Assembly (NCBI GenBank): GCA_024680915.1 | Contig: JAILBN010000094.1 | Coordinates: 1-35,997 of the forward strand | Source: Treponemataceae bacterium | Lineage (GTDB): Bacteria; Spirochaetota; Spirochaetia; Treponematales; Treponemataceae | DNA: 35,997 bases | Reading direction: 5' to 3' | In this document: positions 1 through 6,862 of the stretch, piece by piece | Layout of the letters: each line of letters opens with the position of its first letter | How positions within the stretch are numbered: position 1 is the first letter of the stretch | Notes under the pieces: model-generated | The model's input: only the letters and a program-made list of their open reading frames with translations | What the model was told of the DNA's origin: nothing | Databases searched by the model: none | Position numbers and translations under genes: made by a program

Positions 1-480
1 TCGTTGTTGTTCCGCGCATTCTCTACAATCTGATATTCAGTACGAACATCCGCATCATTTACCGCATACTTTCCGTTATAGGAATAAGCAATCGATTTAT
101 CGAGCGACTTAACGCTCACAGGCCAGCCTTTTGGTATCGACTCGGCATCGAACGTACCGAACATGACAAGCACACTGTTTCCCTGTAGCACGAACGTTAT
201 GTTCTGAAGCTCCTCTATAAGTTTATCGCGCTGAATCGCAACCTGCTTGGACTGGTTATCGTAGTTTATCCCGATAGAATCACTTACGCCGGAAAGCTCC
301 GCATCGCGTCTTTTCTCAATTTCAGCAATGGCGTTATTCACACGCGCATCATACTCAGACGAACTTTCCCATGGTTCTTTTTGAAGTGTGCGGGCGGCAT
401 TTATCTGTTCCTGATACTCTGGAAAAAGCCGGGACGTTTGGTTTTGAATCGCCTTTGATTTATCTTTTTCTATGGCTGTT
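1..480 (-). CDS. 3' part of an unrecognised gene (runs off the left edge)
   Basis: The minus strand is open in one frame from base 1 up to about base 640. Below about 480 the translation looks like real protein: it is charged and Gln/Glu/Lys-rich, with helix-forming stretches such as EIEKRRDAELSGVSDSIG, KQVAIQRDKLIEELQNI and FGTFDAESIPKGWPVSVKS. I do not recognise the family. No ATG start was found; a GTG lies in frame at 618-620, but the residues between it and about 480 look non-native. The C-terminus lies outside the window. The lack of a clear start next to the GC-rich hairpin stretch at 643-774 may mean the 5' end was altered, or that a non-canonical start is used. Coding is fairly likely, function unknown. 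Confidence 0.5.
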
Positions 481-642
481 ATTTTTTTCTGGCACCGATA
501 TGTAGGTGCGCGGAGCTGTATGCCTTCCGCAAACGTGGCAGTTCGACTTGCAAAAGTTCTTGTAAAATTTTCTGAAGATATGAAAGAAAACGGCGAGTAA
601 TTTTCACGAACGATGCGCACAATACGAACAATTCGGGGTTTT

Positions 643-774
643 GGGGCGCAGCCCCAGGAGAAAGGGGTGTGGTGAAAACCGCGAAGGTTGAGTTTACGAA
701 ACCGTGCGGGTTGAACCCAGGGGAAAGGCTTTTCCCCTCACGCATTGAAACGTTCCCCTGGCAATGTACAGGGG
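643..774. repeat. Cluster of three GC-rich inverted repeats
   Basis: Three hairpins follow one another in the 340-bp gap before serS. The first is GGGGC/GCCCC with a 3-nt loop (643-655). The second is AGGGGAAA/TTTCCCCT with a 4-nt loop (719-738). The third is CCCCTG/CAGGGG with an 8-nt loop (755-774). The stretch is richer in G/C than its surroundings. It can be read as a 104-codon minus-strand frame at 479-793, but that lacks protein character. It may be a dispersed intergenic repeat of this genome; that would need other copies, which the window does not show. Confidence 0.45.
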
Positions 775-785
775 CGCTCCCTAAC

Positions 786-814
786 TTGAACAAAAATCTT
801 TATATGATTATTAT
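786..814 (+). promoter_or_regulatory. Predicted serS promoter, leaderless
   Basis: TTGAAC (786-791), a 17-bp spacer and TATTAT (809-814) form a sigma-70-type promoter. The expected transcription start is about 820-822, almost on the serS ATG at 824, and no Shine-Dalgarno sequence precedes that ATG. A leaderless mRNA is predicted. Confidence 0.6.
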
Positions 815-823
815 ACATACATT

Positions 824-2098
824 ATGTTAGACTATAAGTTTATTAAGGATAACCTTGATGCGGTCAAGGCAAACATAAAAAACCGCAACATGACTGCCGA
901 CGCAGACGAAGTTGTGCGCCTTTACAACAAACGCACGGAGCTTGTTACTGCTTTGCAGGAGCTTCAGACAAAACGCAACGAAAACGCGAAATCGATGAAG
1001 GGAAAACTCCCGGATGACGAGCGCAAACGTCTTATAGAAGAAGGAAAGGCTCTTAAAGAGAAAATCGCTGGTTCCGAAAAAGAGCTTGCGGACACAGAAG
1101 CCGCGCTCGAAACAGCAGGCCGCCAGATTCCTAACATGGCGCACCCGGACGCACCTGTCGGAAAGGTTGACTCCGAGAACCTTGAGGTTAAGAAAGTCGG
1201 AACCCCTAGAAAGTTCGATTTTGAGCCGAAAGACCACGTTCAGCTTATGCAGGATCTTGATCTTATTGATTTTGACGAGGCTACAAAGGTTGCAGGTCCT
1301 AAGTTCTACTACCTTAAGAATGAGGCTGTTTTCCTTGAGCAGGCTATGGTAATGTACGCACTCAACATTCTGCGCAAGCACGGATTCACACCTTTCATCA
1401 CACCGGATGTGGCAAAGGCAGAGATTCTTCAGGGAATTGGATTCAACCCGCGCGGAAACGAATCGAACGTGTACTGCATTGAAGAAGAAGGTACATGCCT
1501 TGTTGCAACTGCAGAAATTACACTTGGCGGTTACCACTCTGGCGAGATTCTTGATAAATCAAAGCTCCCTCTCAAATACTGCGGACTTTCCCACTGTTTC
1601 CGCCGAGAAGCAGGTGCAGCCGGTCAGTTCTCAAAGGGGCTTTACAGAGTTCATCAGTTCACAAAGCTGGAAATGTTCGTATATTGTCTGCCTGAGGAAA
1701 GTGATGCCCTGCACGAACAGCTCCGCCTTATTGAGGAGGAGATTTTCACTGGACTTGGCCTTCCCTTCCGTGTAGTTGATACCTGTACAGGCGACCTGGG
1801 AGCCCCAGCTTATAGGAAATGGGACCTGGAAGCTTGGATGCCAGGAAGAAACGGTGGAGAATACGGAGAGGTAACAAGTACCTCTAACTGTACTGACTTC
1901 CAGTCAAGAAGGCTGAATGTACGCTACAAGGATGACGATGGAAAGAACAAGTATGTCCACATGCTTAACGGAACTGCAGTTGCAGTTTCACGCGCTATGG
2001 TAGCAGTTATTGAGAACTACCAGAATGCGGACGGTTCTATCACAGTTCCTGAGGCCTTAAGACCCTTCTGCGGCTTCGACCTGATTCAGAAGAAATAA
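824..2098 (+). CDS. serS: Serine--tRNA ligase
   Basis: Cytoplasmic class II aminoacyl-tRNA synthetase that charges tRNA-Ser (and tRNA-Sec where present) with serine. At 424 residues it has normal family length. The N-terminal long coiled-coil arm that grips the tRNA variable arm covers roughly residues 28-105 (repeated Lys/Glu heptads). Class II motif 2 is seen as FRREAGAAG near residue 260, followed by GLYRVHQFTKLEMF. Motif 3 is NGTAVAVSRAMVAVIEN near 382-398, followed by the usual C-terminal PEALRPF. Seven bases separate the predicted -35/-10 promoter from the expected start of transcription next to the ATG, so translation is probably leaderless. A strong terminator follows. There is no T-box leader. 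Confidence 0.97.
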   Translation: MLDYKFIKDNLDAVKANIKNRNMTADADEVVRLYNKRTELVTALQELQTKRNENAKSMKGKLPDDERKRLIEEGKALKEKIAGSEKELADTEAALETAGRQIPNMAHPDAPVGKVDSENLEVKKVGTPRKFDFEPKDHVQLMQDLDLIDFDEATKVAGPKFYYLKNEAVFLEQAMVMYALNILRKHGFTPFITPDVAKAEILQGIGFNPRGNESNVYCIEEEGTCLVATAEITLGGYHSGEILDKSKLPLKYCGLSHCFRREAGAAGQFSKGLYRVHQFTKLEMFVYCLPEESDALHEQLRLIEEEIFTGLGLPFRVVDTCTGDLGAPAYRKWDLEAWMPGRNGGEYGEVTSTSNCTDFQSRRLNVRYKDDDGKNKYVHMLNGTAVAVSRAMVAVIENYQNADGSITVPEALRPFCGFDLIQKK

Positions 2099-2125
2099 AT
2101 AAAAGGAATTCCTGTTTGGAAATGA

Positions 2126-2168
2126 GCCGGTGTTATGAAGAGCTTTTCTTCAACGCCGGCTTTTTTTT
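2126..2168 (+). terminator. Intrinsic terminator of serS
   Basis: GCCGGTGTT...GAAGA pairs with TCTTC-AACGCCGGC (one G-T pair and a 2-nt bulge), ending at 2160, and is followed by eight T (2161-2168). It overlaps the stop codon of the convergent gene at 2167. Confidence 0.85.
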
Positions 2169-2655
2169 ACACGGAATGCTCATAGGCTCGCAGACGCTGA
2201 AGGATGACAGGAGCCTTGACCAGTGACTGCAGCTGCACCACGGCATTATCTATCACATCCCCTCTCTGTTTTGAGACAGAGAGAGTAAAAAGATGCTTGT
2301 TTGCGAAAATGCTCAGGAACGAGGGACGAACTACAGGTACAGAAAAGGAAAGAGTCTGAAAATCAGAAAGACATACAAGCTGCTCCTTTATTTTAAGCTC
2401 TTTCGAGTCTTTTTTTATAATGCCCATATAGCTGTATTCTGTGGGATGTATATAGAAGAAGAGCTTTTCCTCGCAGTAAAGAAGCAGGCCCCATAAATCC
2501 TTTTGGAAAATCGGCAGCTCAAGCCCCAGGACATTCAGGGCAGCTTTAGTACCTTCAAGGGAAACCAGATCCATTCCATTCGGCCGGAAACCAGTTTTTT
2601 CCTCGAAAAAATCAAAAAACTCCTTTTGCTCTTCTGTTAAGCTTGCTTTTTTCAT
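2167..2655 (-). CDS. Conserved-looking hypothetical protein (162 aa)
   Basis: I do not recognise this protein. It is cytoplasmic in character: no signal peptide or membrane segment, mixed alpha/beta composition, an acidic N-terminus (EEQKEFFDFFEEKTGF), and several aromatic-rich strands such as KLFFYIHPTEYSYMG. It is the last gene of a three-gene minus operon. Its start ATG overlaps the stop of the upstream 378-residue gene in an ATGA (2652-2655), which implies translational coupling and a shared role. Its stop lies inside the serS terminator T-tract, so the two convergent units abut. Possibly a spirochaete-specific partner of the two proteins upstream; nothing in the sequence fixes a function. 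Confidence 0.75.
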   Translation of the reverse strand: MKKASLTEEQKEFFDFFEEKTGFRPNGMDLVSLEGTKAALNVLGLELPIFQKDLWGLLLYCEEKLFFYIHPTEYSYMGIIKKDSKELKIKEQLVCLSDFQTLSFSVPVVRPSFLSIFANKHLFTLSVSKQRGDVIDNAVVQLQSLVKAPVILQRLRAYEHSV

Positions 2656-3788
2656 AAAAACCTCGTTCCGTAATATCTTTCATATAAAAATCTTCTGTCT
2701 TCTTCCCTGATGACATTATACCTAAGAACAGCACAAGCCTCACCTTTTTTCCCGGAATAAAGCCTTACGACAGTGGCAGTAACGAAAACCTCCCTAACAC
2801 CAACCTTAAGCGGCAGGAAAATAGACATAGGATATTCCATCCCCATTTTCAGCAGCAGGTCCTTCTCGTTCGTACCAAAAATAATCTGAATCTCGTTTAT
2901 GAAAAGAATCTTCATAGGAACGACTCTCCCCTGAATATCCTTGGGAACCTCCGGGATATGTGACTCCAGATAGCGGCATACAGGCAGCATGGCCACTGAA
3001 TCATTTATTTCAAGGGGAGTCACTGGAACCCGTGAATCAATGGCGAAAATGGAATGAGCAGGAAGCTCAGGAGTCTCAGACAGGGGTATATAAGCTCCGA
3101 AGGGGAGAGATTCCAACGGAGTTTTCAAGGGCAGCGAGGCTATCGTCCTGTATATCTTGACATCATTTTCGGTCAGGGAGGCATCAAATGAAAAATAATT
3201 TTTCTCCGGCAATTTGCCTTCAGGAAGATAAAGTATCTTATGATGATACTGAAGCATTTTTTGAACATCCTCCGGCAGATTCCCCTTTACTAAATCCGCT
3301 ACAGAAAATAAATCTCCGGAACAGGCCTCCACTTCCTTTTCCGGGAAATAACACCACAGGTTATTCTTAAAAAGAGGATAAAAAGGATCCTCGACTCCAT
3401 CTACAGTCTGTCCTTTTTTTACGTTTCCCGAACAAAAGACCTTTGCTCTTATTCCTTTTCCGTTTTTTTCTTCATCCTCGGGCTGTTTATAAAGGATTTT
3501 TGGAATAACGAAAGCATAGCCATTTTTCACTTGTTTTGATTCAGTCTGGAAAAAGATTCCCCTTCCCCTGTAAAAAAAACACAGCTTGACGATTTCGCCT
3601 GGATCAGCAGTCCCGGCTGCCAATACAGAATGGGGAACGAATAGTATTCCCTGCTTCAAAACCCGGTACATTGATTTTTTTATCACAATGTTCTTCAAAG
3701 GATGCAGTTGAATTATCAGATCTGAACCAGATGCAAGAAGTTCTTCAATAATGACATCCCGCTCAATACCTATAATCGCACTGCTCAT
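2652..3788 (-). CDS. Hypothetical protein, possibly PilZ/YcgR-like at the C-terminus
   Basis: 378 residues, soluble, no signal peptide. It is rich in beta-strand patterns. The last 60 residues (LPLKVGVREVFVTATVVR ... GEACAVLRYNVIREEDRRFL) resemble the end of PilZ domains, where a strand pair is followed by an EEDRR helix. However, the RxxxR and DxSxxG residues that bind c-di-GMP in PilZ are not visible, so this is a weak suggestion only. Middle gene of a three-gene operon: its start overlaps the lipoprotein stop (3785-3788, ATGA), and its stop overlaps the next start (2652-2655). It may be a spirochaete-specific protein. The coding call is firm, the family call is not. Confidence 0.72.
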   Translation of the reverse strand: MSSAIIGIERDVIIEELLASGSDLIIQLHPLKNIVIKKSMYRVLKQGILFVPHSVLAAGTADPGEIVKLCFFYRGRGIFFQTESKQVKNGYAFVIPKILYKQPEDEEKNGKGIRAKVFCSGNVKKGQTVDGVEDPFYPLFKNNLWCYFPEKEVEACSGDLFSVADLVKGNLPEDVQKMLQYHHKILYLPEGKLPEKNYFSFDASLTENDVKIYRTIASLPLKTPLESLPFGAYIPLSETPELPAHSIFAIDSRVPVTPLEINDSVAMLPVCRYLESHIPEVPKDIQGRVVPMKILFINEIQIIFGTNEKDLLLKMGMEYPMSIFLPLKVGVREVFVTATVVRLYSGKKGEACAVLRYNVIREEDRRFLYERYYGTRFL

Positions 3789-4438
3789 GACAAGGCTCCC
3801 AGCGTGACTTGCTTTACAAGGAACTCATTTGCAGAGGCTTTTTCCCCGTCAATCGATATCCAGCAATTGAATTTTCCATTTTTAGTGAGTATAAGAAGGG
3901 GAATCTCATATACATTCCCCGTATTATTCCCCTGCTCCTGTGAAATAAAAGGAGTCCCTATATACCATGAATTTATATCCGGATAAAAGCTCAGCTCATA
4001 TAAAAGAATGACACCCACATATTTCTCTGCGAACACAGCATCATCGCTTTTAATGCTTTTTGCTTTCAAGCCTGTAAGGAAACTTGTAAGCTTTGTGTAT
4101 AGAGTATTTGACATTTTGGAAATATCCATATTCCCTAAGTTTGGCATTGAAGGATAAATTAAGCTTTCATCAGGACCTATACTAATTTTTAGGGTTTCCG
4201 AGAAATAAACACCAGGCTCAGAAGCTTCTGTCTCCTCCACAGCTTCCTCCGGCTTTCTCAATTCCTCTGTCCATTCAAGATTGTTTTTCCTTGCCAGGGC
4301 TTCTTTTTTTATTGTATGGATCTCATCTTCCGCAACAGCAGTGATAGGAGCAGACTCGGTCTGAGGAGTACATGAATAAAAAAGACAAAGAAGCAGGGGA
4401 AAACAAAGGGCAAAGGCCTTACGGATATTACATCTCAT
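3785..4438 (-). CDS. Predicted lipoprotein, first gene of a three-gene operon
   Basis: 217 residues. The N-terminus is a lipoprotein signal: basic MRCNIRK, a hydrophobic stretch (AFALCFPLLLCLF), and a lipobox FYSC with the lipidated cysteine near residue 23; spirochaetes tolerate such relaxed lipoboxes. The mature part starts with an acidic, low-order linker to about residue 75. It continues as a mixed domain with GVILLYELSFYPDINSWYIG and ends ...FLVKQVTLGALS. The function is unknown; it should be membrane-anchored in the periplasm or at the surface. It heads the operon with the 378- and 162-residue genes, coupled by ATGA overlaps. Its promoter -10 box lies only 6 bp from the ATG and no Shine-Dalgarno sequence is present, so a leaderless mRNA is predicted. 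Confidence 0.85.
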   Translation of the reverse strand: MRCNIRKAFALCFPLLLCLFYSCTPQTESAPITAVAEDEIHTIKKEALARKNNLEWTEELRKPEEAVEETEASEPGVYFSETLKISIGPDESLIYPSMPNLGNMDISKMSNTLYTKLTSFLTGLKAKSIKSDDAVFAEKYVGVILLYELSFYPDINSWYIGTPFISQEQGNNTGNVYEIPLLILTKNGKFNCWISIDGEKASANEFLVKQVTLGALS

Positions 4439-4444
4439 AATATT

Positions 4445-4473
4445 ATTCTAGCATAAGTCGAGGAATGTCTCAA
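4445..4473 (-). promoter_or_regulatory. Promoter of the lipoprotein operon, leaderless
   Basis: On the minus strand TTGAGA (4468-4473), a 17-bp spacer and TGC-TAGAAT (extended -10, hexamer at 4445-4450). Transcription is expected to begin at about 4438, which is the first base of the ATG. Confidence 0.7.
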
Positions 4474-4564
4474 TGCAAGGTAAATAAAAAAAGATTCTTG
4501 GATAGTTTTTCTGAATTTTTTCCTTTTTATCATCTGTATTTCAGATTCAAAAACAAGAAATGAA

Positions 4565-4593
4565 TTGATGATTAAGAAATATCGTTATATAAT
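4565..4593 (+). promoter_or_regulatory. Predicted comFB promoter
   Basis: TTGATG (4565-4570), a 17-bp spacer and a perfect TATAAT (4588-4593). The expected start near 4600 gives a leader of about 125 nt before the GTG at 4725. I found no known riboswitch pattern in that leader. Confidence 0.65.
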
Positions 4594-4724
4594 TTCAAGA
4601 AGAGGGATGTTATCCGGCGCAGAACCAATTATCTTGGAGAAGTCTGAGTCTGATAGAATATTAAATACCCAGTTTCAAGATTCATGGGAATTTTGAAATC
4701 TTTATATATATTACGGAGGAAATT

Positions 4725-5441
4725 GTGAAAGTTCATAATATCATGGAAGAGCTTGTTTTTGATCGTGTCGATCAAATGTACAATCAGGTGAAAGAACTGA
4801 ATGCGACATGGCTCACCTGTTCCTGCGAACATTGCAGGTTAGATACAGCCAGTTACGTCCTTAATAGAATTCCTCCTAAATATATAGTTTCAGGAAGAGG
4901 TGTGAATCATGCCATGTCTTCAGAAAGCAAACAGCTTATGATAGATATTGATTCACTAGTGGTCGAGGGTATGCACGCAGTCAGCAACACAAGACGCACC
5001 TACCATGATAAGAAAAAAGACAATACCTATATGGAGGAAGGCTCCTTCTTCAATTTCCCTGCTTTCATAGGTTCTGTATATGACGGCACCACCTTCGAGC
5101 CACTTTCAGATGCTACCGTAATCCTTAAATATGAATCTAATCCGGCAGTAATGATGGACTATACATGGCAGAACCCCTGTATAACGACCAAGCTTACAAA
5201 AGGAACCTTCTCGTTCTGGGTGAAGCCTGTAAAGACAGAGAAGCCTGGGGAGAACAAACAGTTTCATTTCACGGTCGATGTTTCATGCAAGGGTTTTGAT
5301 CCTGCCTCTTATAATTTTGATGTACCCCTTGTCAGCGAAGATAAACCTCGTGTCGCAATGAACACGACCTACACCATAAAGATTCAGGATTTATGTCTTT
5401 TCCCTAAGGGAACTGAACAAGTTGCAGGTGAAGAATCCTGA
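4725..5441 (+). CDS. ComFB-family protein with a C-terminal beta-rich extension
   Basis: Residues 1-75 match the late-competence ComFB family: MEELVFDRVDQMYNQ, then a cysteine cluster CSCEHC (Cys32, 34, 37) that in this family binds a metal, and LNRIPPKYIVSGRG. ComFB domains are reported to be cyclic-di-nucleotide receptors in some bacteria, so a second-messenger role is plausible. Unlike typical ComFB proteins, this one has about 130 extra residues. That part begins FIGSVYDGTTFEPLSDATV, a G-V-x-DG...PL-x-A-V pattern seen in carboxypeptidase-regulatory-like beta sandwiches. The start is a GTG chosen because GGAGG (4715-4719) lies 5 nt upstream. There is no signal peptide. It is a single gene with its own promoter and terminator. 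Confidence 0.85.
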   Translation: MKVHNIMEELVFDRVDQMYNQVKELNATWLTCSCEHCRLDTASYVLNRIPPKYIVSGRGVNHAMSSESKQLMIDIDSLVVEGMHAVSNTRRTYHDKKKDNTYMEEGSFFNFPAFIGSVYDGTTFEPLSDATVILKYESNPAVMMDYTWQNPCITTKLTKGTFSFWVKPVKTEKPGENKQFHFTVDVSCKGFDPASYNFDVPLVSEDKPRVAMNTTYTIKIQDLCLFPKGTEQVAGEES

Positions 5442-5469
5442 TAACGGTGATAAATGGATATAATCAGAG

Positions 5470-5501
5470 GACATCAGTTTTCATGGCTGATGTCTTTTTT
5501 T
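5470..5501 (+). terminator. Intrinsic terminator of the comFB gene
   Basis: GACATCAG (5470-5477) pairs perfectly with CTGATGTC (5487-5494), followed by seven T. Confidence 0.85.
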
Positions 5502-5554
5502 ATGGCGGATTGTATTTTACTTATTACCCTTCCCCCTACATTCCTTCTATACTC

Positions 5555-5584
5555 TTGACATATTTTGCCCTTTTCTGTTATTAT
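5555..5584 (+). promoter_or_regulatory. Strong promoter of the tRNA operon
   Basis: Consensus TTGACA (5555-5560), an 18-bp spacer and TATTAT (5579-5584), about 20 bp ahead of the first tRNA. Confidence 0.75.
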
Positions 5585-5603
5585 CTGCCACGTAGTTATA
5601 CAT

Positions 5604-5676
5604 GGTGCCTGTAGTTCAGGGGTAGAGCGCCAGATTGTGGATCTGGTTGTCGTGGGTTCAAATCCCACCAGGCACC
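5604..5676 (+). tRNA. tRNA-His (GTG)
   Basis: Cloverleaf with acceptor stem GGTGCCTG/CAGGCACC, including the G(-1):C73 pair diagnostic of tRNA-His. The anticodon stem is CCAGA/TCTGG around TTGTGGA, anticodon GTG. The T arm is GTGGG-TTCAAAT-CCCAC. CCA is not encoded. It is co-transcribed with the tRNA-Arg 7 bp downstream. Confidence 0.96.
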
Positions 5677-5683
5677 CTAATAT

Positions 5684-5757
5684 GCGTTCGTAGCTCAGCT
5701 GGATAGAGCAACGGACTTCGAATCCGTAGGTCGCACGTTCGAGCCGTGTCGGACGCA
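5684..5757 (+). tRNA. tRNA-Arg (TCG)
   Basis: Acceptor stem GCGTTCG/CGGACGC (one T-G pair). D arm GCTC...GAGC. Anticodon stem ACGGA/TCCGT around CTTCGAA, giving anticodon TCG (reads CGA). CCA is not encoded. Second gene of the tRNA operon, followed by a terminator. Confidence 0.95.
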
Positions 5758-5773
5758 ATGATTTACGAAAGAG

Positions 5774-5807
5774 AAACTGATTTGTTGATTCAAATCAGTT
5801 TTTTTTT
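5774..5807. terminator. Terminator after the tRNAs, probably bidirectional
   Basis: CTGATTTG (5777-5784) pairs with CAAATCAG (5791-5798) over a 6-nt loop, followed by nine T. Three A precede it. The stop codon of the convergent minus-strand gene lies only 10 bp away, so it may also serve that operon. Confidence 0.85.
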
Positions 5808-5816
5808 GCCCAAAGC

Positions 5817-6425
5817 TCAAAAATAATCGTTGACGTTTATAAGGTAATTTCCTTTCTCCAGATTATGCCTACGCTCATAAATCTCCCTGTAAATGGCAAG
5901 AACCGTAGCCTTATGCTGAACGAAGTTCTGTTCATGGCTGAGACAGAAATATCTACAATCAAGGGATTCCAAGAAAGCTATCATAGAAGCCAGAAGCTGG
6001 ACATTATAAAGATGATCAGAACCTTTATACATACAGAAGGCTCCGTCACCTAAAAAGGCATAGTCACCAGCCACTAATACAAGGCAGCCCTTAGCATGGC
6101 TTGATGGCATAGGAAGAATGCGGATTCCATCGAAGTCAGTTGCTTTTTCTATGATGCTTCCGCATTTTGTATATTTTTTTGTGTTGGAGCTTACATAAAG
6201 CTCATCGTAGGTTACGAAGGGGAGGTTGCCGATATGATCAGGATGAAAATGAGACAGAAGGATTTTCTTAGGTCCCTGCAGGCTGTTTATAGCCTTTGCG
6301 GCGTTTTCTCCCACTCCCACATCAAAAACCCAAGTACAGTCTGGACCTTTTATAAAGCCTATATCACATGAAAAGGGTTCTGTGGAAGCGGGAAGATAAG
6401 AAATAGCATCGGTTAAATTAATCAT
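5817..6425 (-). CDS. Metallo-beta-lactamase-fold hydrolase
   Basis: 202 residues, soluble. It has the metal-binding signature HFHPDH (His59, His61, Asp63, His64), followed by a histidine in SSH (His110), Asp127 in FLGDGAF and His164 in CLSHE: a full set of ligands for a dinuclear metal site. Members hydrolyse thioesters, phosphodiesters or lactams, or act as redox enzymes; the substrate here cannot be read from the sequence. It is translationally coupled to the FeoB-associated/HMA gene (ATGA overlap 6422-6425). It therefore sits under the GTTAG-N6-CTAAC operator at 6811 and downstream of an ABC pair under the same operator, which points to a role linked to metal or chelate handling. Confidence 0.85.
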   Translation of the reverse strand: MINLTDAISYLPASTEPFSCDIGFIKGPDCTWVFDVGVGENAAKAINSLQGPKKILLSHFHPDHIGNLPFVTYDELYVSSNTKKYTKCGSIIEKATDFDGIRILPMPSSHAKGCLVLVAGDYAFLGDGAFCMYKGSDHLYNVQLLASMIAFLESLDCRYFCLSHEQNFVQHKATVLAIYREIYERRHNLEKGNYLINVNDYF

Positions 6426-6799
6426 ACAATGTCTTTTACATCATCGACAGTGTATCCAGCATTACGTACAATTTCTTTCATATTCTCTGAATCAATAGCT
6501 TTTTTAGAAAGAACGAAGGCACATTTTTTCTCAAGGTTGACCTTTGCCCACAATCCTTCCTGAGAATTGAAAGCATTCTCTACATGGCGTGAACAGTTGG
6601 AACAATGCATTCCGTCAATGTATACCGTACAAGAAAAGGGATAATTCGCCTTATTCTTGTCATTGACTTTTACTTTCTTTTCTGGTGCATCACGTGTTCC
6701 GCAGCAGGCAGATCCGTGGCGGGCCCTGTTTACCGCACTTCTTATCGCAAAAAATATAATAAGAAGAAGAATCGCAGATATTATAATCGTTGACTGCAT
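6422..6799 (-). CDS. FeoB-associated Cys-rich membrane segment fused to a heavy-metal-associated (HMA) domain
   Basis: 125 residues from the ATG at 6799, chosen over one 11 codons upstream because GGAGG lies 5 nt before it. Residues 4-19 are one transmembrane helix, followed by RSAVNRARHGSACCG with a Cys-Cys pair at 32-33. That is the layout of the small FeoB-associated Cys-rich membrane proteins normally found behind feoAB. Residues about 55-125 form an HMA domain with the metal site GMHCSNC (63-69), as in copper and other soft-metal chaperones. No feoA or feoB is visible nearby. The gene lies 63 bp downstream of an ABC pair and has its own copy of the regulon palindrome 12 bp upstream. It may hand metal at the membrane to a partner; which metal is not decided. 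Confidence 0.85.
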   Translation of the reverse strand: MQSTIIISAILLLIIFFAIRSAVNRARHGSACCGTRDAPEKKVKVNDKNKANYPFSCTVYIDGMHCSNCSRHVENAFNSQEGLWAKVNLEKKCAFVLSKKAIDSENMKEIVRNAGYTVDDVKDIV

Positions 6800-6810
6800 G
6801 TTTCCTCCAA

Positions 6811-6834
6811 AGATGTTAGCTAATGCTAACATCT
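6811..6834 (-). promoter_or_regulatory. Regulon operator A (GTTAG-N6-CTAAC) upstream of the HMA gene
   Basis: AGATGTTAGC (6811-6820) and GCTAACATCT (6825-6834) are perfect 10-bp arms around TAAT. It sits between the ABC gene end (6863) and the Shine-Dalgarno sequence of the HMA gene. A minus-strand TTGACA at 6837-6842 with TAACAT 18 bp downstream could be a promoter overlapped by the operator. The same palindrome recurs at 10439, 11940, 20617, 24548 and 29007. Confidence 0.75.
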
Positions 6835-6862
6835 TTTGTCAAATCCATCAATCCCCGAAAGG

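Noticed and set aside
479-793. 104-codon minus-strand frame with a Met start
   Set aside because: It translates the GC-rich hairpin block; the composition is not protein-like and it ends at the left-edge gene without joining its frame.
785-823. T-box leader for serS
   Set aside because: The promoter sits next to the ATG, leaving no room for a leader.
827-1537. 236-codon minus-strand frame inside serS
   Set aside because: It lies antisense to a certain gene, has odd Cys/Phe/Val-rich composition and no ribosome site.
4594-4724. Possible c-di-GMP (GEMM) riboswitch in the comFB leader
   Set aside because: The characteristic GEMM core sequences are not present; only a generic 125-nt leader is seen.
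5474-5758. Minus-strand frame of 94 codons across the tRNA genes
   Set aside because: It is the familiar spurious antisense translation of tRNA-Arg and tRNA-His (VGFEPTTTRSTIWRST).
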